This document shows, in pieces, positions 15,276 through 27,027 of a stretch of DNA of 29,172 nt. Source of the DNA: T1Sed10-7 sp041685505 (lineage in GTDB: Bacteria > Actinomycetota > Nitriliruptoria > Nitriliruptorales > Nitriliruptoraceae); assembly GCA_041685505.1 (NCBI GenBank), contig JAWLFQ010000025.1, forward strand, positions 1-29,172, written 5' to 3'. The notes under the pieces were generated by a model. It saw only the letters and a program-made list of their open reading frames with translations. It ran no database searches and was not told the origin of the DNA. How positions within the stretch are numbered: position 1 is the first letter of the stretch; every line of letters starts with the position of its first letter. The position numbers and the translations under genes were made by a program.

Positions 15276-15811
15276 GAGCTCTCCCCCAGCGCCAGCGGCG
15301 CGTCGGCTCCGAGGGTCACGGGATCGGCACGCCGTCCGGCGATGCGGTCCTTGAGCGACTCGTTCTGGATGCGGTCCTGCAGGGCGATGACGCCGTCGAG
15401 CAGGGCCTCGGGTCGCGGCGGACAGCCGGGCACGTAGACGTCGATCGGGATGATCTGGTCGACACCCTTGGTGACCGAGTAGCTGTCCCAGTAGGGCCCA
15501 CCGCAGTTGGCGCAGGAGCCGAAGGAGATCGTGTACTTCGGTTCGGGCATCTCCTCGTACAGCCGCTTGACGGCGGGTGCCATCTTGTCGGTCAGCGTGC
15601 CCGAGACCACCAGCAGGTCCGCCTGCCGGGGGCCGTGGGCGAAGGGGATGACCCCGTGTCGGATGAAGTCATGCCGTGAGGCGGAGGCGGCGATGAACTC
15701 GATCGCGCAGCAGGCGAGACCGAAGTTGTAGCACCACAGGGAGTACTTGCGCCCCCAGTTGAAGACGTACTTGACGGGCTTGGGCAGCTCGACCTGGTCC
15801 ATCAGTCCCAC
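15272..15811 (-). CDS. nuoB: Complex I PSST-type subunit B (EFG-less cluster)
   Basis: NuoB holds cluster N2, the last Fe-S cluster before quinone. The 179-residue protein has FGLACCAIEF (Cys34, Cys35), FGSCANCGGPYWDSYSV (Cys100, with Cys103 nearby) and VPGCPPRPEAL (Cys130), so all N2 ligands are present. GTG at 15811 lies seven bases after AAAGGGG and is chosen; ATG at 15802, overlapping the nuoA stop as TGATG, is the alternative and removes three residues. Its stop overlaps the nuoC GTG. Confidence 0.96.
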   Translation of the reverse strand: MGLMDQVELPKPVKYVFNWGRKYSLWCYNFGLACCAIEFIAASASRHDFIRHGVIPFAHGPRQADLLVVSGTLTDKMAPAVKRLYEEMPEPKYTISFGSCANCGGPYWDSYSVTKGVDQIIPIDVYVPGCPPRPEALLDGVIALQDRIQNESLKDRIAGRRADPVTLGADAPLALGESS

Positions 15812-16185
15812 GTGAGGACCCCTTTCTTCCAGGCGTAGGCGAGACCCTCCAGCAGCGTCCCGATGAAGAGGAACATGGCCACCAGTGCGAAGACGGGTGA
15901 GACCGCCGTGGTGGCATCGAGGTCACCGATGATGACCGCCCAGGGGAAGAGGAAGATCGCCTCCACGTCGAAGATGACGAAGAGGAAGGCGAAGATGTAG
16001 TAGCGGATGTTGGTCTGGGACCATCCGACGCCGAGTGAGTCCACACCGCACTCGTAGGTGGTGAGCTTCTGCGGCGACGGCACGTTCGGGCGCATCACCC
16101 GGTTGACGACCATGATCACCGCGTACAGCACGCAGCCCACGATCACGAAGATCGCCAGGGTGCTGTACTGCTCGAAGGTGCTCAC
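15802..16185 (-). CDS. nuoA: Complex I membrane subunit A, first gene of the EFG-less cluster
   Basis: This 127-residue protein has three membrane helices. The conserved loop TTYECGVDSLGVGWSQTNIR and the helix FVIFDVEAIFLFPWAV are diagnostic of NuoA. The open frame runs far upstream, but GTG at 16185, with GGGAGG just before it, yields the normal family length. It overlaps nuoB and starts the polycistron A-B-C-D-H-I-J-K-L-M-N. The 245-base region upstream contains the likely promoter. Confidence 0.95.
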   Translation of the reverse strand: MSTFEQYSTLAIFVIVGCVLYAVIMVVNRVMRPNVPSPQKLTTYECGVDSLGVGWSQTNIRYYIFAFLFVIFDVEAIFLFPWAVIIGDLDATTAVSPVFALVAMFLFIGTLLEGLAYAWKKGVLTWD

Positions 16186-16346
16186 CCGGGCCTCCCGCCG
16201 TCCGTCGCCGCCCCCCTTGGTACCAGGTGGGGGATCGGGCTCCTCCTCTGGGGTCGCTCGGCGGTGGGCGCTGGCACGGGCCGCTCGCGTGCTGGTTGCC
16301 GGCTGTGAGGAGCCGGACCGGACCCATCCCGCCGCAGTGCGCGACA

Positions 16347-16364
16347 CGGCCCGTCTCCGGGCCG
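16347..16364 (-). other. 7-bp stem with GAGA tetraloop in the nuoA leader
   Basis: On the minus strand CGGCCCG-GAGA-CGGGCCG is a perfect 7-bp stem capped by a GNRA tetraloop. It lies just downstream of the proposed -10 box, so it would be at the extreme 5' end of the nuoA mRNA, where such stems stabilise transcripts. The remaining leader (about 160 bases to nuoA) includes an AGAGGAGG sequence with no start codon at a suitable distance; I see no leader peptide or riboswitch. Confidence 0.4.
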
Positions 16365-16372
16365 CGGGCGCG

Positions 16373-16403
16373 ATGCTAGCAACCTGCCACGACCCCGACC
16401 CAA
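16373..16403 (-). promoter_or_regulatory. Putative promoter of the EFG-less nuo operon (extended -10)
   Basis: On the minus strand TTGC-TAGCAT (16382-16373) is an extended -10 element (TG, one base, TAGCAT). TTGGGT (16403-16398) lies 19 bases upstream as a poor -35. It falls between the end of ung and nuoA, leaving a leader of about 180 bases. A separate promoter here would let the EFG-less cluster be expressed independently of the upstream complex I operon. Confidence 0.4.
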
Positions 16404-16411
16404 CGGCCGGG

Positions 16412-16428
16412 GCCACGCCGCTCGTGGC
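16412..16428 (-). terminator. Stem-loop directly after ung
   Basis: On the minus strand GCCACG-AGCGG-CGTGGC forms a 6-bp stem with a 5-base loop starting three bases after the ung stop codon. It may end the upstream nuoG-N/polyprenyl synthase/ung transcript. There is no T-tract, so confidence is limited. Confidence 0.4.
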
Positions 16429-16430
16429 GC

Positions 16431-17111
16431 TCAGGGCAACCGCCAGTCCACGGGTTGCCCACCCTGCTCGACCAGCGCGGCGTTGGCCCGACTGAAGGGG
16501 CGGGAACCGAGGAACCCCCGGTCCGCCGACATCGGTGAGGGGTGGCTGGACTCGATCCGCGGGACGTCGCCGAGGCGCGGCGCCAGGGACCGCGCGTCCC
16601 GGCCCCACAGGATCGCCACCAGGGGCGCCGAACGGGCCACCAGGGCATCGATGGCGCGGTCGGTGACGGTCTCCCAGCCGCGGCCACGATGGGAAGCCGG
16701 CGCGCCCGGTCGCACGCTCAGGCACCGGTTCAGCAGCAGCACACCCTGATCCGCCCAGGCGGTGAGGTCGCCGTTGGCCGGTGCAGGCACGCCGAGGTCG
16801 TCACGCAACTCCCGGAAGATGTTGGCCAAGCTGCGCGGGATCGGCCGCACCGTCGGCGCCACGGCGAAGCTGAGCCCGATCGGATGACCGGGCGTCGGGT
16901 AGGGATCCTGGCCGACGATCAGAACCTTGACCTCGGCCAGAGGGCGCTGGAACGCCGCCAGGATCCGGTCCCCCTCGGGCAGGAAGCCGCGGCCGGCGAG
17001 GGCCTCCGTGCGCAGGAAGTCGCCCATCGCACGCAGCTCGCCCTCCACGGGGGCGAGCGCCTCGGGCCAGCCGGGACCCACCAGCTCGGTCAGCGGACGT
17101 GGGCCGCTCAT
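16431..17111 (-). CDS. ung: Uracil-DNA glycosylase (family 1)
   Basis: This enzyme removes uracil from DNA to start base-excision repair. The 226-residue protein has the water-activating loop VGQDPYPTPGHPIGLSFAV (Asp69), LLLNRCLSVRPGAPASH, and the Leu-loop region HPSPMSADRGFLGSRPFSRA with His190. The motif reads GQDPYP rather than the GQDPYH of E. coli, a variant I recall in actinobacteria and not a sign of inactivity. ATG at 17111 overlaps the stop of the upstream gene (TGATG); GTG one codon earlier is an alternative. It ends the row nuoN-polyprenyl synthase-DUF2993-ung and is functionally unrelated to the respiratory genes. Confidence 0.95.
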   Translation of the reverse strand: MSGPRPLTELVGPGWPEALAPVEGELRAMGDFLRTEALAGRGFLPEGDRILAAFQRPLAEVKVLIVGQDPYPTPGHPIGLSFAVAPTVRPIPRSLANIFRELRDDLGVPAPANGDLTAWADQGVLLLNRCLSVRPGAPASHRGRGWETVTDRAIDALVARSAPLVAILWGRDARSLAPRLGDVPRIESSHPSPMSADRGFLGSRPFSRANAALVEQGGQPVDWRLP

Positions 17112-17848
17112 CACGGCCGCCCCGCAGCCGCGACCGCCGCCCGTTGCCCCGGGGCCGCGTCCACCACCCCGGCCGCGAGCGGCGTCTCGCAGCGCGGCTC
17201 GCCGCTCGGCGTCAGCTCCGCGAGCGCCACCTGCGCACGGGCCCGCACCCGCCCTTCTCCGACGTCGATGTCGGTGACCGTCACCCCGTCGGGTACCTCC
17301 GCACGCAGCGCGAGGCCGAGTGCGGTCCACCACTGCGGCGCACCGATCGCCGGCACCAGCGCGACCTCCTCGGGCTCGACGACGGGCACGAACCGGGCGT
17401 CCAGCCCGATCCCGGGCGCACCGATGATCACCTCACCCCCGGCGAACCGCAGGGTCGGCTGCAGGCCGAAGGGGGTGATCTCGTGCAGCAGCGCGCGGGC
17501 GTCGGGTGCGGTGATCACGGCGGTGACCGCGATGGGCGGACCGTCGCCCTCGGCGGGCAGCAGACGCCAGGGCAGGTCCAGCCGGGTGACCGCAGCCTCC
17601 ACCCGTTCGACGCGCAGGTCGCCGAGCACCACACCGGCCGCCACCACCTCGGTGTCGCGCGCACGTCCGGTCACCACCTGCGGCAGCACCGGGCGGGACA
17701 GCTCGGTGATCGTCACGTCCTCGGCCTCCACGCAGGGCCCGAGCGCCCGCAGCAGGGCCCGCTCCGCGAGGGTGGGCGCGGCGAGCTCGGCCAGCACCAG
17801 CACGGTGAGCAGGACCGCCGCGATCACCAGTCCGGTCCGCGAGCTCAC
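17111..17848 (-). CDS. DUF2993 (LmeA-like) secreted or membrane-anchored lipid-binding protein
   Basis: The 245-residue protein starts with a signal or anchor helix (GLVIAAVLLTVLVLAELAAP) followed by APTLAERALLRAL, and then a beta-rich region with VEAEDVTITELSRPVLPQVV and repeated short hydrophobic strands, the usual pattern of actinobacterial DUF2993 proteins. Mycobacterial LmeA of this family binds phosphoinositides and acts in the periplasm on lipoglycan synthesis. The function here is unknown and the family assignment rests on overall pattern, not a fixed motif. The GTG start overlaps the stop of the polyprenyl synthase (GTGA), and its stop overlaps the ung start, so it is translationally coupled on both sides. 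Confidence 0.6.
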   Translation of the reverse strand: MSSRTGLVIAAVLLTVLVLAELAAPTLAERALLRALGPCVEAEDVTITELSRPVLPQVVTGRARDTEVVAAGVVLGDLRVERVEAAVTRLDLPWRLLPAEGDGPPIAVTAVITAPDARALLHEITPFGLQPTLRFAGGEVIIGAPGIGLDARFVPVVEPEEVALVPAIGAPQWWTALGLALRAEVPDGVTVTDIDVGEGRVRARAQVALAELTPSGEPRCETPLAAGVVDAAPGQRAAVAAAGRP

Positions 17849-18951
17849 CCCACGCGATCCACGGCGTACTCGGCCAGACGGGTGAGCGCGGTGACCACCG
17901 GCGCCGCGTCGAAACCCTCGAGGGCCGCCACGGCGGCGGTCACGTACCCGCTGGCGTGCACCCGTGCCCGTTCGAGCGCGTCGGAGCTGCGCAGCAGCTC
18001 GAGCGCACGTGCCACCTCGGCGTCGGAGAGGGCGCCGTCGAGCAGGGCGGCGAGCTCCCCGTCCTCATCGGCCTCGAGGGCGTAGAGCACCGGCAGGGTG
18101 CGCACGCCCTCGCGCAGGTCGGTGCCCGGGGTCTTGCCCGAGTCCTCGTGGTCCGAGGCGATGTCGAGGATGTCATCGGAGAGCTGGAAGGCCATACCGA
18201 CGTTCCAGCCGTAGACCGCGGCAGCGTCCACCCCCGCAGCAGGGACGCCGGACAGCAGCGCGCCGTAGCGGCAGGAGGTCTCGATCAACGAGGCCGTCTT
18301 GCCGGAGACCACCTCGAGGTAGTGGTCCAGGGTCGGACGCAACCGCGGGACGTCGGGCGGCAGGGCACCGTCGGAGCCCTGCACCTCACCGATCTGTCCC
18401 TCGCACAGCCGCGCGAGCGTGCGGGACATGATGCGGGTGACCTCGACCCCGAGGTCGGCGGACAGCTCCGAGGCCCGGGCGAAGAGGTAGTCGCCGGTGA
18501 GGATCGCCACGGTGTTGTCCCACCGCGAGTTGGCGCTCGGCGTCCCGCGGCGCGCCGCAGCCTCGTCGATGACGTCGTCGTGGTAGAGCGTGGCGAGGTG
18601 GACCAGCTCCACGATGGTGGCCGCGTCCACCAGGGCCGGCGGGGTGTGTGCGGCCGTGGGCGCATCGGGGCCGAGGTGGCCGGTCAGCGCGACCAGCAGG
18701 GGCCGGAAGCGTTTGCCACCGGCGTCGATGAGGTACCGGGCCAGCTCGTCGACGAAGGCGTGGCTGGAGGTGACCTGGCTGGAGAGCTTGGCCTCGACCG
18801 CATCCAGCGTCCCGCTCACGGGCACACCGTGGGCCTCGAGCCCCTCCAGCACCGGCTCCGGGATGGCGAGCCGGGCCACGGAGCGTCCACCCACCTCGGC
18901 GCGGGCGGGCGGGCGGGGGACGTCGGGTGCCACCTCGGGCTCCTCGCTCAT
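17845..18951 (-). CDS. Long-chain trans-polyprenyl diphosphate synthase (menaquinone side chain)
   Basis: The enzyme condenses isopentenyl diphosphate units onto an allylic primer. The 368-residue protein has GGKRFRP (78-84), the first aspartate-rich motif DDVID (125-129) and the second DDILD (259-263). The residues four and five places before the first motif are Thr121 and Ala120, without the bulky aromatics that stop chain growth in farnesyl and geranylgeranyl synthases, so a C35-C50 product is likely. The first 45 residues are a polar Pro/Glu/Ala extension. ATG at 18951 overlaps the nuoN stop (ATGA), coupling it to complex I. The probable role is the tail of menaquinone, the complex I substrate; the exact chain length cannot be read from sequence. 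Confidence 0.92.
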   Translation of the reverse strand: MSEEPEVAPDVPRPPARAEVGGRSVARLAIPEPVLEGLEAHGVPVSGTLDAVEAKLSSQVTSSHAFVDELARYLIDAGGKRFRPLLVALTGHLGPDAPTAAHTPPALVDAATIVELVHLATLYHDDVIDEAAARRGTPSANSRWDNTVAILTGDYLFARASELSADLGVEVTRIMSRTLARLCEGQIGEVQGSDGALPPDVPRLRPTLDHYLEVVSGKTASLIETSCRYGALLSGVPAAGVDAAAVYGWNVGMAFQLSDDILDIASDHEDSGKTPGTDLREGVRTLPVLYALEADEDGELAALLDGALSDAEVARALELLRSSDALERARVHASGYVTAAVAALEGFDAAPVVTALTRLAEYAVDRVG

Positions 18952-20597
18952 CGCACCAGGGATGCGGCGGCCTCGGCGTACTGTAGGAGCGGCTGGGGCT
19001 GCAGGCCGATGAACACCACCAGGGCCGCGGCGACGGCGATCCCCAGCGACATCCCGGTGGACTGCGCCGGGATCGGACCCTCGGGGTCCGGCTCCTCGAG
19101 GAACATCATGCCGGCGATGCGCAGGTAGAAGAAGGCCGCGACCACGCTCGAGGCCACGCCGATGACCACCAGCCAGGTCAAGCCGGCGTCCACGCCGGCG
19201 CGGAACACCATGAGCTTGCCGATGAAGCCCGCCGTCGGCGGGATACCGGCCAGTGAGAGCAGGGCCAGTGACAGGATGCCCGCCACCGCGGGCGAGGTCC
19301 GACCGAGCCCGCGCAGGTGGGTGAGGCCGACCTCGCCACGGCGGGTGCGCTCGATGGCGATGACGCAACCGAAGGCCGCCAGGGTGGACACGGCGTAGGT
19401 CAGCACGTACAGCAGCGCTGCCGACAGGCCGTCGTCGCTGACCGCCAGCAGACCGATCGAGGCGTACCCGGCGTGGGTGATCGAGGAGAAGGCGAGCATG
19501 CGCTTGAGATCACCCTGGACCACCGCCAGGTAGGCGCCGTAGAGCATCGAGGCCGCCGCCAGCACCGCGATGACCGGCACCCACAGCGACTGCAGCGCCG
19601 GGAAGGCGACGAGGTAGAGCCGCAGGACCGCGGCGAAGCCGGCGGCCTTGGTGGCTGCGGCCATGAAGCCGGTGACGCTGGTGGGCGCACCCTGGTAGAC
19701 GTCGGGCGTCCACAGCTGGAAGGGCACCAGCGAGACCTTGAACCCGATGCCGACGGTGACCAGGCCGAGCCCCAGCGCCGCCACCAGACGGTCGGTGGTC
19801 ACCAGCCCCAGGACCGTGCCGATACCGGGCAGGTCCAGGCGGCCCGTGGCGACGTAGAGCAGCGCCATGCCGTAGAGCAGGATCGCCGAGGCGACCGCTC
19901 CCATCACGAAGTACTTCAGCCCCGCTTCCTGGCTGCGGCGGTCCCGACGGGCCAGGCCCGAGAGCACGTACAGCGCCAGCGAGAACACCTCGAGGGCGAC
20001 GAACAGGGTCACCAGGTCGTTGGCGGTGGCCAGCGCCACCATCCCCACGGCCGCGAACAGCAGCAGCGGCTCCACCTCGGCGCGGTTGATGCGGCGCTCG
20101 TTGAGGTAGGCGTAGCCGAGGGGCACGACCAGCAGGGCGCTGAGGTAGACGGTGACACGGGTGAAGAAGGCGATGCCGTCGTTGGCCAGGGCACCGGCCA
20201 GGGCCTGCTGGGGCACGATCGTCACCGCACCGAGGTCGAGGACGGCCACGTACTGCCAGCCGGTGAGCACCAGGGCCCCGAGCAGCGCCGCGACGGCGCC
20301 GACCGCCTGGACCATCGAGACCCGACGGGGGAAGGCGAACACCGCGGCGGGCAGGGCCGCGCCGACCACGATCGTGGTCGCGCCGGGGACGGTCACACCC
20401 GCGGTGATCAGCCACGCGCCGACGGCGACGAAGCCGGCCGCGGCGGGGATGGCGACCAGCTGGTGGCGGCCGCGGGCGACCGCCACCAGCAGCAGCACCA
20501 GCCCCACGGCGGCGACCAACAGCTCGGGCGCGAAGGCCGACCAGGCGATGTCGGGGACCTCCAGGGTGCCCTCGGGGGATGCTTGTGCGAGCAGCAC
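18948..20597 (-). CDS. nuoN: Complex I membrane subunit N (second cluster)
   Basis: This 549-residue antiporter-like subunit has about 14 membrane helices. Glu203 in FVALEVFSLALYVLSGLARRD and Lys287 in GFKVSLVPFQLWTPDVYQGAP are the expected proton-path residues. The start is GTG at 20597, three bases after the nuoM stop. It is 60 residues longer than the NuoN at 4355-5824, mainly in the N-terminal third. It is the last nuo gene of this cluster and overlaps the polyprenyl synthase start. Confidence 0.95.
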   Translation of the reverse strand: MLLAQASPEGTLEVPDIAWSAFAPELLVAAVGLVLLLVAVARGRHQLVAIPAAAGFVAVGAWLITAGVTVPGATTIVVGAALPAAVFAFPRRVSMVQAVGAVAALLGALVLTGWQYVAVLDLGAVTIVPQQALAGALANDGIAFFTRVTVYLSALLVVPLGYAYLNERRINRAEVEPLLLFAAVGMVALATANDLVTLFVALEVFSLALYVLSGLARRDRRSQEAGLKYFVMGAVASAILLYGMALLYVATGRLDLPGIGTVLGLVTTDRLVAALGLGLVTVGIGFKVSLVPFQLWTPDVYQGAPTSVTGFMAAATKAAGFAAVLRLYLVAFPALQSLWVPVIAVLAAASMLYGAYLAVVQGDLKRMLAFSSITHAGYASIGLLAVSDDGLSAALLYVLTYAVSTLAAFGCVIAIERTRRGEVGLTHLRGLGRTSPAVAGILSLALLSLAGIPPTAGFIGKLMVFRAGVDAGLTWLVVIGVASSVVAAFFYLRIAGMMFLEEPDPEGPIPAQSTGMSLGIAVAAALVVFIGLQPQPLLQYAEAAASLVR

Positions 20598-20600
20598 GGC

Positions 20601-22106
<1,506 letters not shown>

Positions 22107-22107
22107 G

Positions 22108-24054
<1,947 letters not shown>

Positions 24055-24055
24055 G

Positions 24056-24355
24056 TCACCACCTCAGCAGCTGGGGGACGTCCACGTCGAGCGTCCCCCG
24101 CCGGAAGTAGAGGTTGACGATCAGCGCGAGACCGACCACCACCTCCGCTGCGGCGACGACGATGACGAAGAACACGAAGACCTGCCCGTCAGGTCCGCCC
24201 CACATGCGGGCGGCGGAGGCCAGGGTCAGGTTGACGGAGTTGAGCATCAACTCGATGCACATGAACAGCACGATCGCGTTGCGCCGCAGCAGCACCCCGA
24301 CCAGACCGATGGAGAACAGCAGGGCGGAGACGGCGAGGTAGTAGCCGATGGCCAT
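24056..24355 (-). CDS. nuoK: Complex I membrane subunit K (second cluster)
   Basis: This 99-residue protein has three helices, with FMCIELMLNSVNLTLA and AAAEVVVGLALIVNLYFRR as the conserved proton-route segments. ATG at 24355 follows the nuoJ stop after three bases. Length and sequence are typical of the family. Confidence 0.96.
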   Translation of the reverse strand: MAIGYYLAVSALLFSIGLVGVLLRRNAIVLFMCIELMLNSVNLTLASAARMWGGPDGQVFVFFVIVVAAAEVVVGLALIVNLYFRRGTLDVDVPQLLRW

Positions 24356-24358
24356 GGC

Positions 24359-25039
<681 letters not shown>

Positions 25040-25792
25040 CTAGCTCCGTCCTCCGCTCGTCGTCCGGGTCGGTTCGCCGACGGTCGCCGGGTCCTCGGGG
25101 TCCGCCCCCGGGGCCGGCAGCTCGCCCGATGGCACCACGGTGCCGGCCCGGGACGAGGGCGCCGCGGCGGCGGAACGATACTTGCCGCCGTGCAGGTTCG
25201 GTGGCGTCACCGCCAGCCCACCGTAGTAGTTCAGCCCGCGCTCCCTGACCTCCCGGTCGGTGTGGGGCGTGTCCTGGCCACCTTCGGGCACCTCGACCAG
25301 CAGCTGCTCCTTGGTCCACACCAGCTTCTGGCGGCTGTCCGCGGAGAACTCGTAGTCGTGGGTCATGGTCAGCGCCCGGGTGGGGCAGGCCTCGATGCAC
25401 AGCCCGCACAGGATGCAGCGGTTGTAGTTGATCTGGTAGTCATCGGCGTAGCGCTCACCGGGCGAGTACCGCGACTCGAGGGTGTTGTCAGCGCCCTGGA
25501 CGTAGATGGCGTCGGCCGGGCACGCCCAGGCGCACAGCTCGCAACCGATGCACTTCTCGAGCCCGTCGGTGTAGCGGTTGAGCTGGTGCCGGCCGTGGAA
25601 GCGCGGCTGCACGGGCCGCGGCTTCTCCGGGTACTCGTGGGTCTCCACCGGGCGCAGCATCGTCTTCAGCGGCACGGAGAAGCCGCGTCCGAGCACGGTG
25701 CGGGTCAGCAGCAGCCACAGCGCGACGATCAGGACCACGATCGTCACCACCGAGATGACCTGGGAGGGGATGGACGTCAGCAGCTCGGTCAC
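25040..25792 (-). CDS. nuoI: Complex I 8Fe ferredoxin-like subunit I (second cluster), with N-terminal hydrophobic helix
   Basis: This 250-residue protein carries two [4Fe-4S] motifs, Cys81/84/87/91 in CIGCELCAWACPADAIYV and Cys126/129/132/136 in CILCGLCIEACPTRA, preceded by RFHGRHQLNRYTDGLEKC, the standard NuoI layout. The N-terminus contains a continuous hydrophobic stretch (about residues 12-30, VISVVTIVVLIVALWLLLT) before the amphipathic helix; many NuoI proteins lack it, and it may anchor the subunit in the membrane. The C-terminal 60 residues are Pro/Gly/Ala-rich and disordered, with none of the repeats seen in the other NuoI. The frame is open upstream, but GTG at 25792 overlaps the nuoH stop (GTGA) and is taken as the start. 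Confidence 0.93.
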   Translation of the reverse strand: MTELLTSIPSQVISVVTIVVLIVALWLLLTRTVLGRGFSVPLKTMLRPVETHEYPEKPRPVQPRFHGRHQLNRYTDGLEKCIGCELCAWACPADAIYVQGADNTLESRYSPGERYADDYQINYNRCILCGLCIEACPTRALTMTHDYEFSADSRQKLVWTKEQLLVEVPEGGQDTPHTDREVRERGLNYYGGLAVTPPNLHGGKYRSAAAAPSSRAGTVVPSGELPAPGADPEDPATVGEPTRTTSGGRS

Positions 25793-27027
25793 GGTGCGAC
25801 CTCCTCGTGGTCGGGTTCCACCTCGTCGGACGCACCCTCGACGGAGGGCGCCTCGCGGGCGTCGACGGCCATCGGGCGCTCCTGTGGACCGGCAACCTCG
25901 CCGTCGGTGCCCCGACCGGCCAACAGCAGGGCCAGCAGGATCACCGCCGCAGCACCCGCCAGACCGATGCGGACCCCGGCGGGGATGCCACCGGTCTGAT
26001 CGATCAGCACGAAGCTGGCGGTGACCAGCAGCCACACCAGCGCGACCGGGATCAGGATCTTCCAGCCGAGGTTCATCAGCCGGTCGTAGCGGTAGCGCGG
26101 CATGGCACCGCGCAGCAGGATGAAGAAGAAGATGAAGGCCAGGACCTTGAGGAAGAACCACAGGATCGGCATGACCCAGGCCACGCTGTCGGGCAACCCG
26201 AAGGTCGGCCCGGCGGGCCCACCCAGGAACAGCGTGACCACGATGGCCGACATCGTCACCACCGACATGAACTCGGCCAGCATGAACATGCCGAACCGCA
26301 TGCCGGAGTACTCGGTGTTGAAACCACCCACGAGCTCACCCTCGGCTTCGGCGAGGTCGAAGGGCGGTCGGCCGGCCTCGGCGACCATCCCGACCACGAA
26401 CACCAGGAAGGCGGGGAACAGCGGCAGGGCGAACCATCCCGGTACCCCGTCGATGAACCCGGGCCCCGACTGCGCGGCCACGATGTCGGAGACGCGCAGG
26501 CTGCCGGCGTAGACCACCACGCTGGCCACGGCCAGCCCCTGGGCGATCTCGTAGGAGACCATCTGGGCGCTGGAGCGGATCCCGCCGAGCAGGGGGTAGG
26601 GCGAGTTCGACGCCCAGCCGGCGAGGAAGACGCTGTAGACGTGGATCGAGCCGAGGGCCAGGATCCACAGCACCCCGATGGACAGGTCGGCGACCACCAG
26701 GGTGAAGGTCTCGCCGAACAGGGTGACCTCACCGCCGATGGGGATGACCGCGATGACCAGGAACCCGGCGATCACGCCGATCAGGGGAGCGACGTTGTAG
26801 ATGAGCTTGTTCACCATGCCCGGGGTGATGTCCTCCTTGAAGAACATCTTCACCCCGTCGACCAGGGTCTGCAGGATGCCGAAGGGACCGACCCGGTTGG
26901 GGCCGATCCGCGACTGCATCTTGGCGACCACGCGACGCTCGGCCCAGATGAGCACGGCGGTGATCAGCAGGTAGTAGGCGAAGACCACCACCGCCTGCAG
27001 CAACGGGACCCAGAAGGGATGTTCCAT
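25789..27027 (-). CDS. nuoH: Complex I membrane subunit H (second cluster)
   Basis: This 412-residue quinone-chamber subunit has the signatures AKMQSRIGPNRVGPFG, VAEAGRPPFDLAEAEGELV and GFNTEYSGMRFGMFMLAEF. An extra C-terminal helix (VRIGLAGAAAVILLALLLAG) is followed by a charged tail of about 45 residues. ATG at 27027 overlaps the nuoG stop (TGATG). It sits directly after nuoG as in the standard A-N order. Confidence 0.96.
   Translation of the reverse strand: MEHPFWVPLLQAVVVFAYYLLITAVLIWAERRVVAKMQSRIGPNRVGPFGILQTLVDGVKMFFKEDITPGMVNKLIYNVAPLIGVIAGFLVIAVIPIGGEVTLFGETFTLVVADLSIGVLWILALGSIHVYSVFLAGWASNSPYPLLGGIRSSAQMVSYEIAQGLAVASVVVYAGSLRVSDIVAAQSGPGFIDGVPGWFALPLFPAFLVFVVGMVAEAGRPPFDLAEAEGELVGGFNTEYSGMRFGMFMLAEFMSVVTMSAIVVTLFLGGPAGPTFGLPDSVAWVMPILWFFLKVLAFIFFFILLRGAMPRYRYDRLMNLGWKILIPVALVWLLVTASFVLIDQTGGIPAGVRIGLAGAAAVILLALLLAGRGTDGEVAGPQERPMAVDAREAPSVEGASDEVEPDHEEVAP

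Noticed and set aside
16498..17111. Ung inactivation suggested by GQDPYP in place of GQDPYH
   Set aside because: The catalytic Asp and His190 are present, and the PYP form is one I recall from actinobacterial Ung proteins.
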